Assembly (NCBI GenBank): GCA_902651635.1
Contig: CACRSC010000008.1
Location: 88,323 to 152,322 of the forward strand
DNA from: Mastigamoeba balamuthi
Taxonomy: Eukaryota > Evosea > Mastigamoebida > Mastigamoebidae
Direction of reading: 5' to 3'
DNA: 64,000 nt
The translations under genes were made by a program, and so were the position numbers. Each line of letters opens with the position of its first letter. Position 1 is the first letter of the stretch. Shown here one piece after another: positions 45,680-57,400 of the stretch. The notes below the pieces were generated by a model. It made no database searches, was not told where the DNA came from, and worked only from the letters and a program-made list of their open reading frames with translations.

Positions 45680-48600
45680 TTAGGAGAGGGAAACATGCGT
45701 GTCAAAGAGGTGGCAGAGCTCATTGATGCCAATCTTCACTCCAAGAACCCCCTGCGCCAGCATCGTCTTCCTCTGTTGCAGCTCGACGATCCTCTCTTCG
45801 ATCGAGTTCTCGATGACAAAGCGTGTCACAACGACCGGGTACTTCTGCCCAAGCCTGTGCACACGATCGATCGCCTGCACCTCCGCAGCGGCTGCGAGAC
45901 GGCCAAGCGGTTAGAGAGACAGAGAGAACGGCGTGCAACTGCTGCGGATGCGCACGGTTCCACCAGGGGTCCATCAGGAAGACTCGGCACGCGGCTGTGA
46001 GGTTGAGACCCAGCCCACCAGCCTTCATCGAGATGAGGAAGATCTTGATCTTCGGATCCGCTTTGAACGCCCGTATGGACTTCTCCCTCTGGCCCTGCGT
46101 CATCGACCCGTCCAGCCGCACGAACCTCCTCCCGGCCTTGGCCAGCGACAGCTCGATGAGGTTCAGCTGAGAGCGGGGGCGTGCAAGGTGAGTCGCGGCC
46201 AGCGAGAGGGCTGAGGCGGCACCATGGAGGTCCACTGGCTGAAGATGATGGACTTGGTGCCCGGGGGCCACTTGTCCGGGCGCTCGTCGATCTCGGCGAG
46301 CTCCTGCAGCAGCGCCTCGATCTTGGTGCTCGTGTTCCAGCCCGAGCCCGACACCTGCGAGCTGGGCAGCGACCGCGCGACCTCGGGGCCCGAGTCGTCG
46401 GACGAGTCGTTGGCGCTGGGCAGGTTGATGAGGTCCGCCGACATCACGGCGCTGCTGCACACGGGGCACGTGCCCTGCTGCGGCAGGAACGAGTCGGGCA
46501 CGTGCACGGCCCCCGAGATGAGCTTCTCGATGCACAGCCGGCAGAACACGTGCCCGCACGCGGTCATCACGGGCCTGTCGGTCACGTTGAGGCAGATGAC
46601 GCACTCGTCGTCGTCCCAACCGTCGCCCAGGATCGCGCCGAGGCGCAGCGCGAGGAACGTGCCGCCGTGCGCGGGGTTGATGTTCGCGTCCTCGACGGCC
46701 GTCCGCACGAGGTTGGCGACCTCGGCGCCGCCCGGGCGCTTGGACGAGCGGCCCACGAGCGACGGGTGGTCGCAGGCCTGGCGCAGGCGCAGGAGCAGCT
46801 GCAGGATGTGCGCGTAGTTCTCGCGCAGCCTGCCGCTCTTCATGAACTGCGTGAACTCGTTGCGCGAGGTGCTGTGCAGCGACTGGTAGAACTGGCTCTC
46901 GCGCGTCGACAGCACGTCCGAGCGTATCGTCACGATGCGCGGCGGCAGCGACAGGATGGGCGCGTCGCCCACGCGCATGTCCTTTGTGCGCCGCAGCAGC
47001 ACGCTGTTGAGCGCGCCCTGCAGCTCGGCGAACCCCGAGTTGTCTCCTGCCTTGACCTTCTTGCCGATGTTCTCCTTCCACCACGCGTGCTCGCCGAACG
47101 GCCGCACGTGCAGGAAGCACAGCAGGCTGAACACGTCGTCGAGCCTGTTCTGCACAGGCGTACCCGTGACGCACCAGCGCATGCGCGCCTGCAGCGCGCA
47201 CGCGGCGCGCGCGGCGAGCGTCGTCCCGTCCTTGACGACGTGGGCCTCGTCGAGCACGACGCGGTGCCAGCGCAGGGCGAACAGCGGGCCCGGCGGCGAC
47301 GACCCCCTGCGCGACTTGCGGTCCCCCGTCGACCCCATCTCGCTGGCCAGCGTCTGGTACGTCGTCACGACGATGTCGTGCTGCCCGATGACCGCGGCGT
47401 CCTTCTGGCGGAACGGCCCGTGGTGCGTGTACACCGTCAGCGACGGCGCGTTGTTGCGCACCTCGTCGGCCCACTGGTTGATCAGCGACAGCGGGCAGAC
47501 GATCAGCGTGCACTTGGAGAACTGCGCGTCCTGCGCCGCCCGCGCCTGCGCCTCGGCCTGCCTGGCCTCGTTCTCCTCGGCCTGCGCGCCCACCAGCCCC
47601 GCGCTCTTGCTCTGCGGCACGCCCCCCGCCCGCTTGGGGTTCGCCAGTATCAGCGAGATCATCTCGATCGTCTTGCCCATGCCCATCTCGTCGCACAGCA
47701 GCCCGCCCCTGAACGACGCCCTGGTGGTGGCCGCGGCGGTGGTGCTGTCAGAACGGGGTGGGCTCCCCGCTGCGTGTGGGCGGGGCGACGACGCAACGCT
47801 GCGGCGCTCTCCTGGGGGGCCAGCTTGTCGGCGTTGGGGAACGTCCACGTGCGCTCGCGCGTCTGCTCGTTCCAGTAGAACTTCTTGCCGCCGCTGACGT
47901 GCTCGGACCACCCGGGCGGCAGGCGCAGCAGCCCCAGCCGCTCCTCGCGCGTCCGCTCGCGGTTCAGCAGCCACCACAGCGCCTGCTTCTGGTAGTGCCG
48001 CAGCCGCAGCCGCAGGCCCTCGGGCGCCTCCATCTCCTCCAGCTCCGCCCGCGACACCCCCTCGAGCGACGAGTACATCGACTTGACCAGCGGGTCCCCC
48101 GCCTCCTCCGCCTTGGCCGCCGCCTCGGCCGCCTCCTCGGCCGTCTCTTCGTACGCGCCCTCGCCCTCGCCCTCGTCGTCCAGGTCGCCGTCGTCGTCGT
48201 CGTCGTCGTCGCCCGAGGCCGAGCCGTCCATCGGCGCCGCCGCCGCGGCCGCCGAGGCTGCGGCCGCTGCGGCCTCGGCCTCGTGCTGGGCGGCGAGCGC
48301 TCGCGAGGCCTGGAACTGCGCCGTCGCCGAGACGCACTGGCGCTTGGGCGGCGGGCTCGAGGCCACGTCGGGCGAGGGCTCGTCGGTGCCGCCCACGCGG
48401 CGGACAGTGCGCGAGAACGAGGCCATGCGCGCGATGCGCGACCACGCAGAGGCCTCGCGCTCGCTGGCGGGCTCGTACGGCTGGCCGATGTACCTCTGCC
48501 GCACAAACACCCTCAGCTGCACCGCCTGCCCCGCCCCACCAACGGGTCAGCGCGGGCTCGTTTGGCCGCGCACGCAAAAGCGAATACACCACAAAGTGCG

Positions 48601-49100
48601 GCCCAGAAAATCAATTGAGCAAAAAATAGCCCACGCAGTTGCCCACCGCGTCTCATGACACCACCCCCCGTCGAATCCACATCGGGAGGGAGGCGGGCTT
48701 TTCGTGCACTCATGAAAACACCGCCCACCGTCAAACACCCGGGGGGAGGAGGAGGCAGGCTGCCGCGTCACAGTGACGTCACCTGCGCGCCTCTGCCGGC
48801 GGCGGCGGCGGCGAGGCAGGCGGCGCGGCCCTCGAGCAGGGGCACGACCCAGTGCGCGGCGTGGTCGTCGGCGACGCGGCCGACGCGTGCGCCGGCGGTG
48901 GTGGAGACGCTGACGCGTGCGGCCCCGTCGCGCGCGAGGCGCAGCGGCTCGTTGGGGCGCAGGGCGGCGAGCGCGGCCGCGGTGGTGTCGGCCAGGGGCG
49001 CGGCGGCGACGCCGACGAGGTAGCCGGGCTCGACGGTGCCGCCCGGGGCCTGGAGCTTCGTCTGGGCGGTGCCGGGAACCGCGGCGAACACGAAGCTCAT
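45680..49100 (-). CDS. RING-containing SNF2 helicase/E3 ligase, Rad5/HLTF type
   Basis: Exons in phase: 48783-49100, 47798-48525, 46223-47744, 45956-46166 and 45680-45891, about 996 residues. Exon 1 (VGRVADDHAAHWVVPLLEG) joined to exon 2 (LRVFVRQRYIG) resembles the N-terminal part of Rad5-like proteins. An acidic linker and a WW-like stretch (LPPGWSEHVSGGKKFYWNEQ) precede the ATPase: LCDEMGMGKT (Walker A), VVLDEAHVVK (DEAH), VTGTPVQNRLDD. A C3HC4 RING lies inside the helicase (CVICLNVTDRPVMTACGHVF, then CPVC), followed by the second RecA lobe (FVRLDGSMTQ, GGLGLNLTAACRVFLMDPWW, AIDRVHRLGQ). The protein probably acts in template-switch DNA-damage tolerance by remodelling forks and ubiquitylating PCNA. 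The splice before PAAEVQAIDRVHRLGQ rebuilds the motif exactly. Confidence 0.92.
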
Positions 49101-50639
49101 TTGCTGTTGTCGGGGGCACCGCGGGGGCGGCGGATCGGATCTTCTGCTGCCCGCGAGGGGGAAGATACAGGCATGAATATCCCCACACAAAAATAAAGCC
49201 TGCGGTGGTGGTGGTAGTGGAAGTGGGAGCGGGAAATGGGAATACCGGCGAGAGCGGAACGGAGAGGTGGGGCGATCTGGATTGGTCCTGGAACAGAGCT
49301 TGTCGAATCCTGTGTGGCTCGGATGTCGGGAGGTGGAGGCTGTTCCCGGCAGCATGTCGGCTCACCACGCACGGGTTCAAGGCTGCATATCCAAACAAGT
49401 AATGTAGTCATTGTCGCCCACTACTGTGTGCGTTGCATGCACTCGCTGGCACCCACAACGCTCTCACCGCGGCGTTCTCTGCGTTGGCGACGAGCTGAAC
49501 ACTGCCGGCTCTGTACTAACGACTCAGGGTCTTGCTTCTAGTCACGCATAAGAAGGACATCTCCGAATCATGAGATCACTAGAGCAGCCTCTTACGGACT
49601 GCAGCTGTGCTAATGGACAGCACGGGCTCCTCCAGCGGGCCAAGTGGGCGGAGCGCTGTGCGTCGTGCCGTGCGACAACCCCTACAGCTTGTCAACAGCT
49701 ACAGTTCTCAAGTGCTCGACTAAAGAGGCGGCTCTGAGCGCGGCCTGCGCGGCGTTGGGTTGTGAGCGAAAGAGGCGCGCGCATCGGCTCGCACGCACCG
49801 CCATCCTGTCGACCTCTTCGTGGTGGAAGCCATGGAAGGCGCTCTGAGCGTAGCGCACGACGAGGCCTTGACCTGCGTGAGGGTACCGGATGTCGCGTGG
49901 CTTGATCTCGTTGATTCGCCTCCTCCAATTGGCGCCGGCAGGGTTCCCGGTGTGATCTTCCAGGCCTCGTCGACACCCAGAAGGTGCTCGGCGGTGACGG
50001 GCATGGCCCGCTGGATGGACAAGACGCTGCACACCGCATGGCTCCTGAGCACGCTGTGCAGGTGAGCCCTCAAACACAAATCAACTGACACGGATATTCT
50101 TATCCACGGATTCAGTCAAATAACATCTGAGCTTCGCACACGCAAACAAAGGTGCCGTGCTCACTCCCCCCGGCCTCATGGGTGACCACAACGCGCAACA
50201 GATGGACGACAGCGTGTCCCCGTCTGACTCGTCTGTCGGCGAGAGCATCGAGGAGAGCCCGCTGGTCAATCGCGCTGACGGCCGCGCCGTTTCCCCCGCG
50301 CTGATGCGGACCCTCGGAGCGCCGGAAGGCGAGGAGGACTCGGACTATGACTCGGGCACCGAGTGCCACCTGCCACCAGAGATGCGGAAGAAGTTCCGCC
50401 CGAGCTCCATGACGGACGCCGAGTGTGGGGCGGAAAACGCCTCCAAGGTCGGGCGCGGCGAGCTCGTGTGCTTCGAGGCGGTCATCATTCGCCCCCCCGG
50501 GTTCGAGGAGCGGCTCGCGCCGTCCGACTCTTCTCCCAAGGGGCGACGCCGCTGTAGCTCTTTGTTTCCTCCCTGAAAAACAACCCCAACACCGAGACCC
50601 GAGGACGCCACGCAGGAATGTGATAGGTCTGCCCTGGGC
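49101..50639. other. Intergenic region with unrecognised coding relics
   Basis: On the minus strand at about 49690-50090, fragments in alternating frames (AMPVTAEHLLGVDEAWKITP, then NEIKPRDIRYPHAGQGLVVR, FHGFHHEEVDRMAVR) look like a frameshifted gene I cannot name. On the plus strand, 50157-50576 is an acidic open frame (ESIEESPLVNRADGRAVSP; EEDSDYDSGTE) of unknown meaning. Confidence 0.35.
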
Positions 50640-51237
50640 CACAGCACGAGCAGCCCAACTTCGCCCTCGGGCGAGATGCCTCATACGGTTTCCCACGGTG
50701 TTCCGCGAGTACCTCGGCGACCCCCGAGAGCACTGCGAACGCGCTGGCCGGCGACGGCTGGCTGTGCACGGGCGACATCGTGAGCGTGAACGACGCGGGT
50801 CGCTGGAGGTCGTCGGGCGGCGCAGGGACATCGTGCAGCTCGCGCAGGGCGAGCTGGTGCCAGTCGAGCACATCGAGAGCGTGCTGGCGGACTGCCCGCT
50901 CGTGTCTCATGTGTGGGTCCACGCGGAGGCGACAAAGACGGTCCGTCGTGGCGGTCGTAGTGGCGAACATGGGGTACCTCGGGCCGCTGAGCGTGTTCGA
51001 GCTCAGCGCAGCTGTCGCGAGCCAGGCGGTGAGCCGCAGGGTGCTCGAGGACCTCGAGCGGTTGGCGCGCGGCGCGGGGCTGGCCGAGTTCATGGCCCCG
51101 CGGCCGGTGTTCGTCGAGCACAGGCCGTTCACGGTCGAGGGCGGCCTGCTGTCGCCGACGCTCATGCTGCGCAGGAGGAAGCTGCGCGGGCACTACCTGC
51201 CCATCGTGCGCCACATGTACTCGACAGTCCGGTTGGT
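50640..51237 (+). pseudogene. Acyl-CoA synthetase C-terminal half, frameshifted
   Basis: Fragments of a long-chain acyl-CoA synthetase: FPTVFREYLGDPRE, GDGWLCTGDIVSVNDAGRW (adenylate-forming motif), VVGRRRDIVQLAQGELVPVE, HIESVLADCPLVSHVWVHAE, then LMLRRRKLRGHYLPIVRHMY (C-terminal hinge). These sit in at least three frames, so several small indels have occurred and no full domain can be read. Matching N-terminal fragments lie just downstream on the opposite strand. Confidence 0.8.
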
Positions 51238-51560
51238 GGGTGAGCACCGCGCCCTTGACATCTTCGGTCGAGCCAGGCGTGTAGACGATCGACCAGACGT
51301 CGTCTGGGCTGGGTGGGCGCGGTGGCAGGATCTCGTGCTTGCCGAGAGCCTCTGCCTCGGCCCATGTGTGAAACGATGCGTGCGCTCGCCATCCGCCGTC
51401 GCATACCCTGCGCAGCACGCACCGCTCGTGCGTGGGAGAGAACACGATGAGGGGTACTTTAAGTTGCACGGCGCGGCCTGCTCTGCTGCGTCGAGCAGCG
51501 CGCCGAGGAACTCGCCGGATACAACAGCCATTCTGCTTGCGTCTGGCCGAGCACAATTGC
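51238..51560 (-). pseudogene. Acyl-CoA synthetase N-terminal half, inverted and frameshifted
   Basis: On the minus strand stand MAVVSGEFLGALLDAAEQA, then (another frame) LKVPLIVFSP, HTWAEAEALGKHEILPPRPP and SPDDVWSIVYTPGSTEDVKG, followed by AVLTH: the AMP-binding region of the same enzyme family (usually YTSGTTGxPKG; here Ser-Gly-Thr-Thr-Gly-Asp-Pro became Pro-Gly-Ser-Thr-Glu-Asp-Val). The 3' ends of both halves meet at about 51238, implying an inversion during decay. Confidence 0.75.
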
Positions 51561-52758
51561 AAGAGAGGATTGGCAAAATGTGGTGTAGAGAGGAACCGAC
51601 ACCAGGCCTTGCCGCACGCAGGGAGAGGTCGACAGTTAAGGGTATCGTGTTGGTGAGCTGGGGAGGGATGAGGGAGAGCTCTCTCAGCCACTGGGGCATC
51701 TTCGTGCACATCGCCGACGAGTTCCACACGCCAGCAGAGTAACGGCTTTCCGAGCCGTTAGCTGGCGCGGGCAAGGTTAGTTGTAGAGAGGGCGAATGGG
51801 AGCGCACATTCGGGCACAATGGCGTCCAGGACGCTTCGAGGGAGGCCCTCCAAGGTCCCCCGATTCCCGGCGACGATGTAGTCGCTCTGGCGACCGCACC
51901 ACAGAGCCGAGCACATCCACAGAGATGCGGCACGCATTTTACAAGCGCCGCCAGCGCTTGGAGGGGGGGGCATGGGGGTGTTGTGGCAGGCCCTCCGCTT
52001 GTCGCGGGGCTCTGCGCTTCCTGTGATGTCGGCGTTGGCGCCAAAAGTAGCAGGGGAAGAAGAACGGCGCGAAAGGCGCAAAAATCAAGGGGCAGGTTTG
52101 ACTGGTTCGTGACGGGTCTGTCGGGTTTTTCTCACGACACGCAGAACTCGCGGGATGGAGGTTCGCCGCGCCAGCGCGTACTGTCCCTTGTGTGCGCGGG
52201 GGGCGAGGTTCCGTGCCGAAGGAATTGGCGCGTCAACCCGAGGTGTGAACCGCGCAGAGACGCGGTCACCAAACGGGTTTGGTGTGTTGTTGCAGAACGA
52301 GGTATATCATGTGTTACTATAACGGCGGCAGCGACCGATCGGGGCGGTGGTCCACGAGATGAACACACGGCCGAAATAGGTGCATTCTTGGTACACGGGT
52401 CAACGGGTCTGCCGTCTCAAACGGGGTGATTAGGCAGGCAAAAATATCTTTGACCGTTGTGATCGGGGCAAAGGTGCACTAATCCACACTGCCGAGCAAC
52501 TGCGAGGTGCGCGAAACTTGCACGAAAGTGTCACGACTTGAACACCGCGATTTTTCCAGCCGGCATATCTTCCCCCCGCAGAACAACCGCCATTCCTTTA
52601 AAAACCACGACAGTTACACACCGTGCTGGGCCATCCCCACACCCACCACCACCCCGCACCGTCTGTCGAAGGGCTTGGACTCTCAGACTTTTAAAAGACA
52701 CCGAGGCCATTCCGCAACGCCCTAGTGAAAAAACAAAGAAAGCCAACAGGCAAACAAT
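51561..52758. other. Intergenic region
   Basis: Nothing is recognised apart from possible further acyl-CoA synthetase debris up to about 52.0 kb. Two TTTAAAA-type words (about 52597 and 52690) lie in the 5' flank of the next gene. Confidence 0.3.
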
Positions 52759-53686
52759 ATGAAGCCGACGTCCGTCGCCTCCCTGCTCGCCCAGCGCCCC
52801 GCCGTCACGCTGCCGGCCATCAGCCCCTCCGTGCTGCCCGCCTCGCCGCGCGCGGCGGCCATCCGCATGCCCGTGACCGCCGACTACGTGCTCGTCGAGG
52901 CCGTGCGCGGGGCCATCGCCTCGCGCGAGCCCTTCGGCATCGACTACGACTCTGTGCTGCGCGCCTCTGCCGGCATGGGCTTCCCCTCGCGCGCAGCCGC
53001 CGTCTGGACGCTGCAGACCTCCTTCGCCGAAGGTGCGCTGGGCCCCTTACCCCCCTCTCCTTATTCCTCCTCGCCCGAACCCAAACTCCACACAGCACAA
53101 ACAGACCCTTCTTTGTTTCGGGTTTTGTTCAACAAATGTTGCACCGCTCTCTATCGGGTTCTGTCTTTTTAATTGCACTTTTCCAAGCAAAAGACCGCAT
53201 TTTACCCTTTTTCTGACCCCGGCTTCCTGTGGTAAACGCGCAGGGCGCGACTACGTCAAGAAGGGCTCCCGCTACGCGCTGAGCCGCAACACGCTGCTGC
53301 GCCTCGTGACGGGCCGCGTCGGCGTGACGGACCCCGCGTTTGTCTCGTCGGTGCTGCACTGCCTCTCGCAGGCGCTGGCCACCGCCCAGGACGCCGCCAG
53401 CACCGCCGAGGCCGAGCTGCAGCGCCGCCGCGCAGAGGTCGCCTGGCAGAACCAGGAGATGGCCCGCGTCGAGCGCGAGGCCTCGGCCGAGTGGGCCCGC
53501 GCGCAGACGGCGCTCGAGATGGCGCGCAAGAAGGAGCGCGAGGTCGAGGAGCGCTGGGCAGCCATCGAGGCCGCGCAGCGCGAGGAGACGCGCAAGAGGA
53601 TGTTCGAGCCGCTGCTGTGCTGCGCGCCCGCGGACGACGCCGCCGACGTGGCCACGCCGACGCCCAAGCGCCCCAAGTCGCTGTGA
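52759..53686 (+). CDS. Uncharacterised coiled-coil protein
   Basis: Two exons, 52759-53032 and 53244-53686, join in phase across a T-rich intron (donor GTGCGC, acceptor GCGCAG), giving 238 residues. The N-terminal half is globular (VLVEAVRGAIASREPFGIDY, then GRDYVKKGSRYALSRNTLLR). The second half is a charged coiled coil (QRRRAEVAWQNQEMARVERE, RKKEREVEERWAAIEAAQRE) ending in a basic tail (TPKRPKSL) that may be a nuclear signal. No family is recognised. Confidence 0.65.
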
Positions 53687-54418
53687 AGTGCTCACTCCCC
53701 CACACACACCAGACCTGCGCGGCGTTTGCGACGAGAGCGGCGACTTCGTTCATCTCATCCTGTAGTTTGCTAATAGCGGGCTTGACGGCCACACAAAAAC
53801 AGCCCCCGCCTCCCCCTCTTCCCTGTCCGTGGGCGTACCTCGCCCTGGGGCAGAGGCTCAGGGGGCGGTAGGAGCGGTAGAAACAAAGCCACTTTTATTT
53901 TGTCCTATCCCCCGTCTTTTTCCAGCTCGGCATTGTGCGGTCTTTGCGGAAGGCCCGCCCGTGTTTGTTCTGCTGCACCACCGGCCACAAAAGGCGATTC
54001 CGATCTGGGGTCCTAAGTGAACCAGGGCGAACGTGGAGTGACTTCCAGCGTGAGAGGGCGAGCAGGCCGCGTGGCACCCCTGCGAAACAGGTTGTCTGCT
54101 CTGTGAGAAGCGCGACGGGCACCGCGGGAAATGTGGGCATTGCCTGGTACGTGGCCCTGCTCGAATTTCGAATCGCTTAATTTACTGCACCACTGCCTGG
54201 ATAAGGAGATTTCTGTCCGAGTGCAGGACTGCTCCCTGCCTTGTGCACGCGGGCCGAGAACACTGAGGGGAGAGGCTGGAAGGGTGGCGCGCGCGGAAAC
54301 CGGGTAGGCCAGCCGCAGGAGGGGGGGCAGGCAAGGCAGGCACCAGGCGATCAAGGCACAGGAGTTTGCGGTTTTGTTGTACTGAATAACTGTCGGAGGG
54401 GAGGCGTGGGGGCCCTTT
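53687..54418. other. Convergent intergenic region
   Basis: This lies between the coiled-coil gene and the 3' end of the DENN gene. Several short open frames occur, none recognisable. Confidence 0.35.
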
Positions 54419-57400
54419 CTATCTCGTCGTGTTGGGAGGTCGTGCGGGCAGCGGCCTCTGCTGCTTGGGCACGGCAGACGGCATCACCCACACAGCGTCC
54501 GGTCTGGGCGGGCTGGCCTGCGCCTGCGCGCCCCCAAACGACATCGGCGTCCCCGCGCGCCTCTGCTGCGCGAGGGGCAGCGTCGCCATCGACGCCCTCG
54601 GGTCCGGCAGCGGCCGCGACGGCCACACCATCGACGTCGTGTGCTGGTGCCTCGGCGACCGCGCCCGCGCGAACGTCATCCTGTGCGGCGTCGCTGCCGG
54701 CGCCGACTCGTGCACTCCCGCGTCGACGCCGCGCGGCGAGGACGCCGTCGCCGTGGCCCCCCGCGACCCCGTGAACTGCGGCATGTCGTCGACCGACTGC
54801 TTGAACTGCGACCCGCGCGTCGCCAGCATCGGCGGCTCCGTCCGCTCCCCCACGCGCCGCACGCGCATCCACGCCTTGAGCTGGCTCTCGCTGGGGGCGC
54901 CTCCCCCCGTCTGCTTCACCAGCTCCGCGAGGTCCGGGTCCGACATCGACCGCGGCCGCGTCGCCGGGGCCGTCCCGGGCGGCGCTCCCTTCGCCCTCGG
55001 GCTCGGCGACCCGCCCGGGCCCGGGGGAGGCGGCGGGGGCGCGGCGGGCAGCTGCAGCTTCCGCGTCAGCGTCATGTGCGCAGGCATCGGGCGGCGCGCG
55101 TGGCCCAGCCCGATGCCGCTGCCCTGGCTGTCTGTGCGCCGCACGGGGTACGACACCGTGGGCGACGGCCGCGGCCTCGTGACGACGGCCTCCTTGGGGG
55201 GCAGCGGCGGCGGCGGCGCCTCCTTGGGCGGCAGCGGGGGCGGGGCCTCCTCGAGCGAGGTCGGGGGCGACACACTGTCCTCCGAGGCCGCGCCCTCCGA
55301 GTCGATCGCGCGCTGCAGCAGCTTCTTGGCCTTGGCCCGCAGCCCCCCGCCACTGCCGCTGCCGCCGCCGCTGCTCGAGGGCACAGGCGTCGGGGCCGCG
55401 TCGTCGCCGCCGTCGTCGCTGCTCGAGAAGAACCTCCTCATCGTCGCCCACATCTCTGCCGGGGGGGCGCACGAGGGCCTGCGGCGTCAGCGACCGCGCA
55501 CAGCGCACAGGGTGGGCGAGGGGGGGCAGCAGGAGCCACGCGCGCCTTTTGTCTTCTTGCGCCCTCCGGTGGGGCGCTCGGGCGTCAGGTTGCCGCCCTT
55601 GCCGCCGCACGAGGAGCAGCAGGGCTTCCCAGACGCCACCTGCACGACGTCGCCCTCGAGCAGCTCGCCGCAGCAGGAGCACGCGTAGCACTGGCGCGGT
55701 GGGGCGGCCCCGGGTGAGGTGAGAGTGGAGGCCCCCCGCGAGGGCCAGGGCGCTGGCTCGGACCTTTGTGTGGTAGTACTGCCCCTGGTACGCCGAGCAG
55801 AGGTCCGTCGAGCGGATGGTGGCGCCGCACGCAGCGCAGGTCGGGTTGTCCCTGGGGGCCCCAATCCCGAGGTGAGGCAACGCAGGCGCACGGGCCGCAT
55901 GGGGGCAGCCGTGCGTGAGGCGCACTGCGCGAGGGTGGAGGGGGTGGTCTCGAGGATGGGGTCCTGGCTGCTGTCGGGCCTCAGCAGGGGGCAGCTCTCG
56001 GCCAGGCGGCCCGAGGACGCCATGTCCTCCCTGTCGTTGGTGAACATGAACCACTGCTGCGACGCCTGCAGCATCTCCAGGAACTGCGCAGGGCGGGGCT
56101 CTCAGTGGGCGCACGGGGCGGATGGCAGGGCAGGGGGGCGCTGCTGCACCCTTCGGACGTCCTCGGGCTTGGACTTGATGAACGACTCGTTGTCAAAGTA
56201 CTTGGCCTTCTTGTGGCGCTTGTCCTTGGCGAGCCGCTGGTCGTCGGAGAAGAACCGCTCGTATCCGCTCAGCACCGTGCGGAAGAACCGGAAGAACGCT
56301 CGCGATATCATCGAGTCCCTCTGCTCGGCCGTCGCGCAGCCACGCCAGGCAGACTGCTGGACGACCACAGAGAGCACGTTGCGCAGCGCGGCCGCGGGCT
56401 CGACGGGCAGGCGGTCGCTGCTCTCCTCGAGGCGCTGCAGGAACCGCCCCGAGCCCAAGTCGAGCACCACAATCTCCTCGAGCGGCATCCCCGTGCTCTG
56501 TATCTCCTGGAACGCCGCCCGCAGGCACCCGATGAAGAACGGCATCGGCGCCGTCACGTACCCCGCCAGCGACCTCGGCAGGATCGGTATCAGCACGTGC
56601 TGCATCGGTCGGCGGCCCCCAAGTGAGCGCCCAGCACAGAAGAGAGGAGGGCACCCCCCTCCTCTGCCCCCTCTCCCACACACCTGCCAGCTGAAGGGCG
56701 AGAGCATCGCGCAGAAGGCGTTGATGGTCGAGCTGAGCGTCTCGAGGTCGTCGGCCACCATCAGCACGCGGCGCTCGAACAGCAGACTCTTCCAGACCTC
56801 GACGACCTGCGCCACGTTGAGCTTCACGAAGAGGCTCTGGAACGACACCTGTGGAGCCCATAGCCACGCGTCAGCCAACAGCCACAGCCCACAGTCCATA
56901 GTCCATAGTCCATAGCCCACAGCCCACAGTCCACAGCCCACAGTCCACAGCCACGCGTCAGCCAACAACCACAGCCCACAGTCCATAGTCCATAGTCCAT
57001 AGCCCACAGCCCACAGTCCACAGTCCATAGTCCAGGGACCACAGTCCACAGCCACGCGTCAGCCAACAGCCACAGCCCACAGCCCACAGCCCAGGGATCA
57101 CAGTCCACAGCCACGGGCTGGGAGGCAGGCGGTGGGCGCACGTAGTCCGAGGCGCCCTCGGAGGCGGGGCGCGTGAAGGTGTACTGGTCCATCGAGTCGC
57201 CCGTGGCGCTGAACGACTTGATCGTGAAGCTGGCGCCGGGGTCGGGCAGCGGCTGGGCCAGCACGGCCTTGAGGAACGTGAACACGGCCGACGACGACGC
57301 CCTGCGCCTCGCCTCCACGATGTCCAGCATCCTGCAGAACAGCGAGAACGACGGTCTGCGGCGGCACCACGCGTGGTGGGGGGGGGGGGGGTGGGCATCA

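Noticed and set aside
48513-48734. A small hydrophobic frame (FFAQLIFWAALCGVFAFAC) as a separate membrane microprotein
   Set aside because: It lies within the first intron of the helicase gene, whose phase-0 splice 48783/48525 gives a better explanation.
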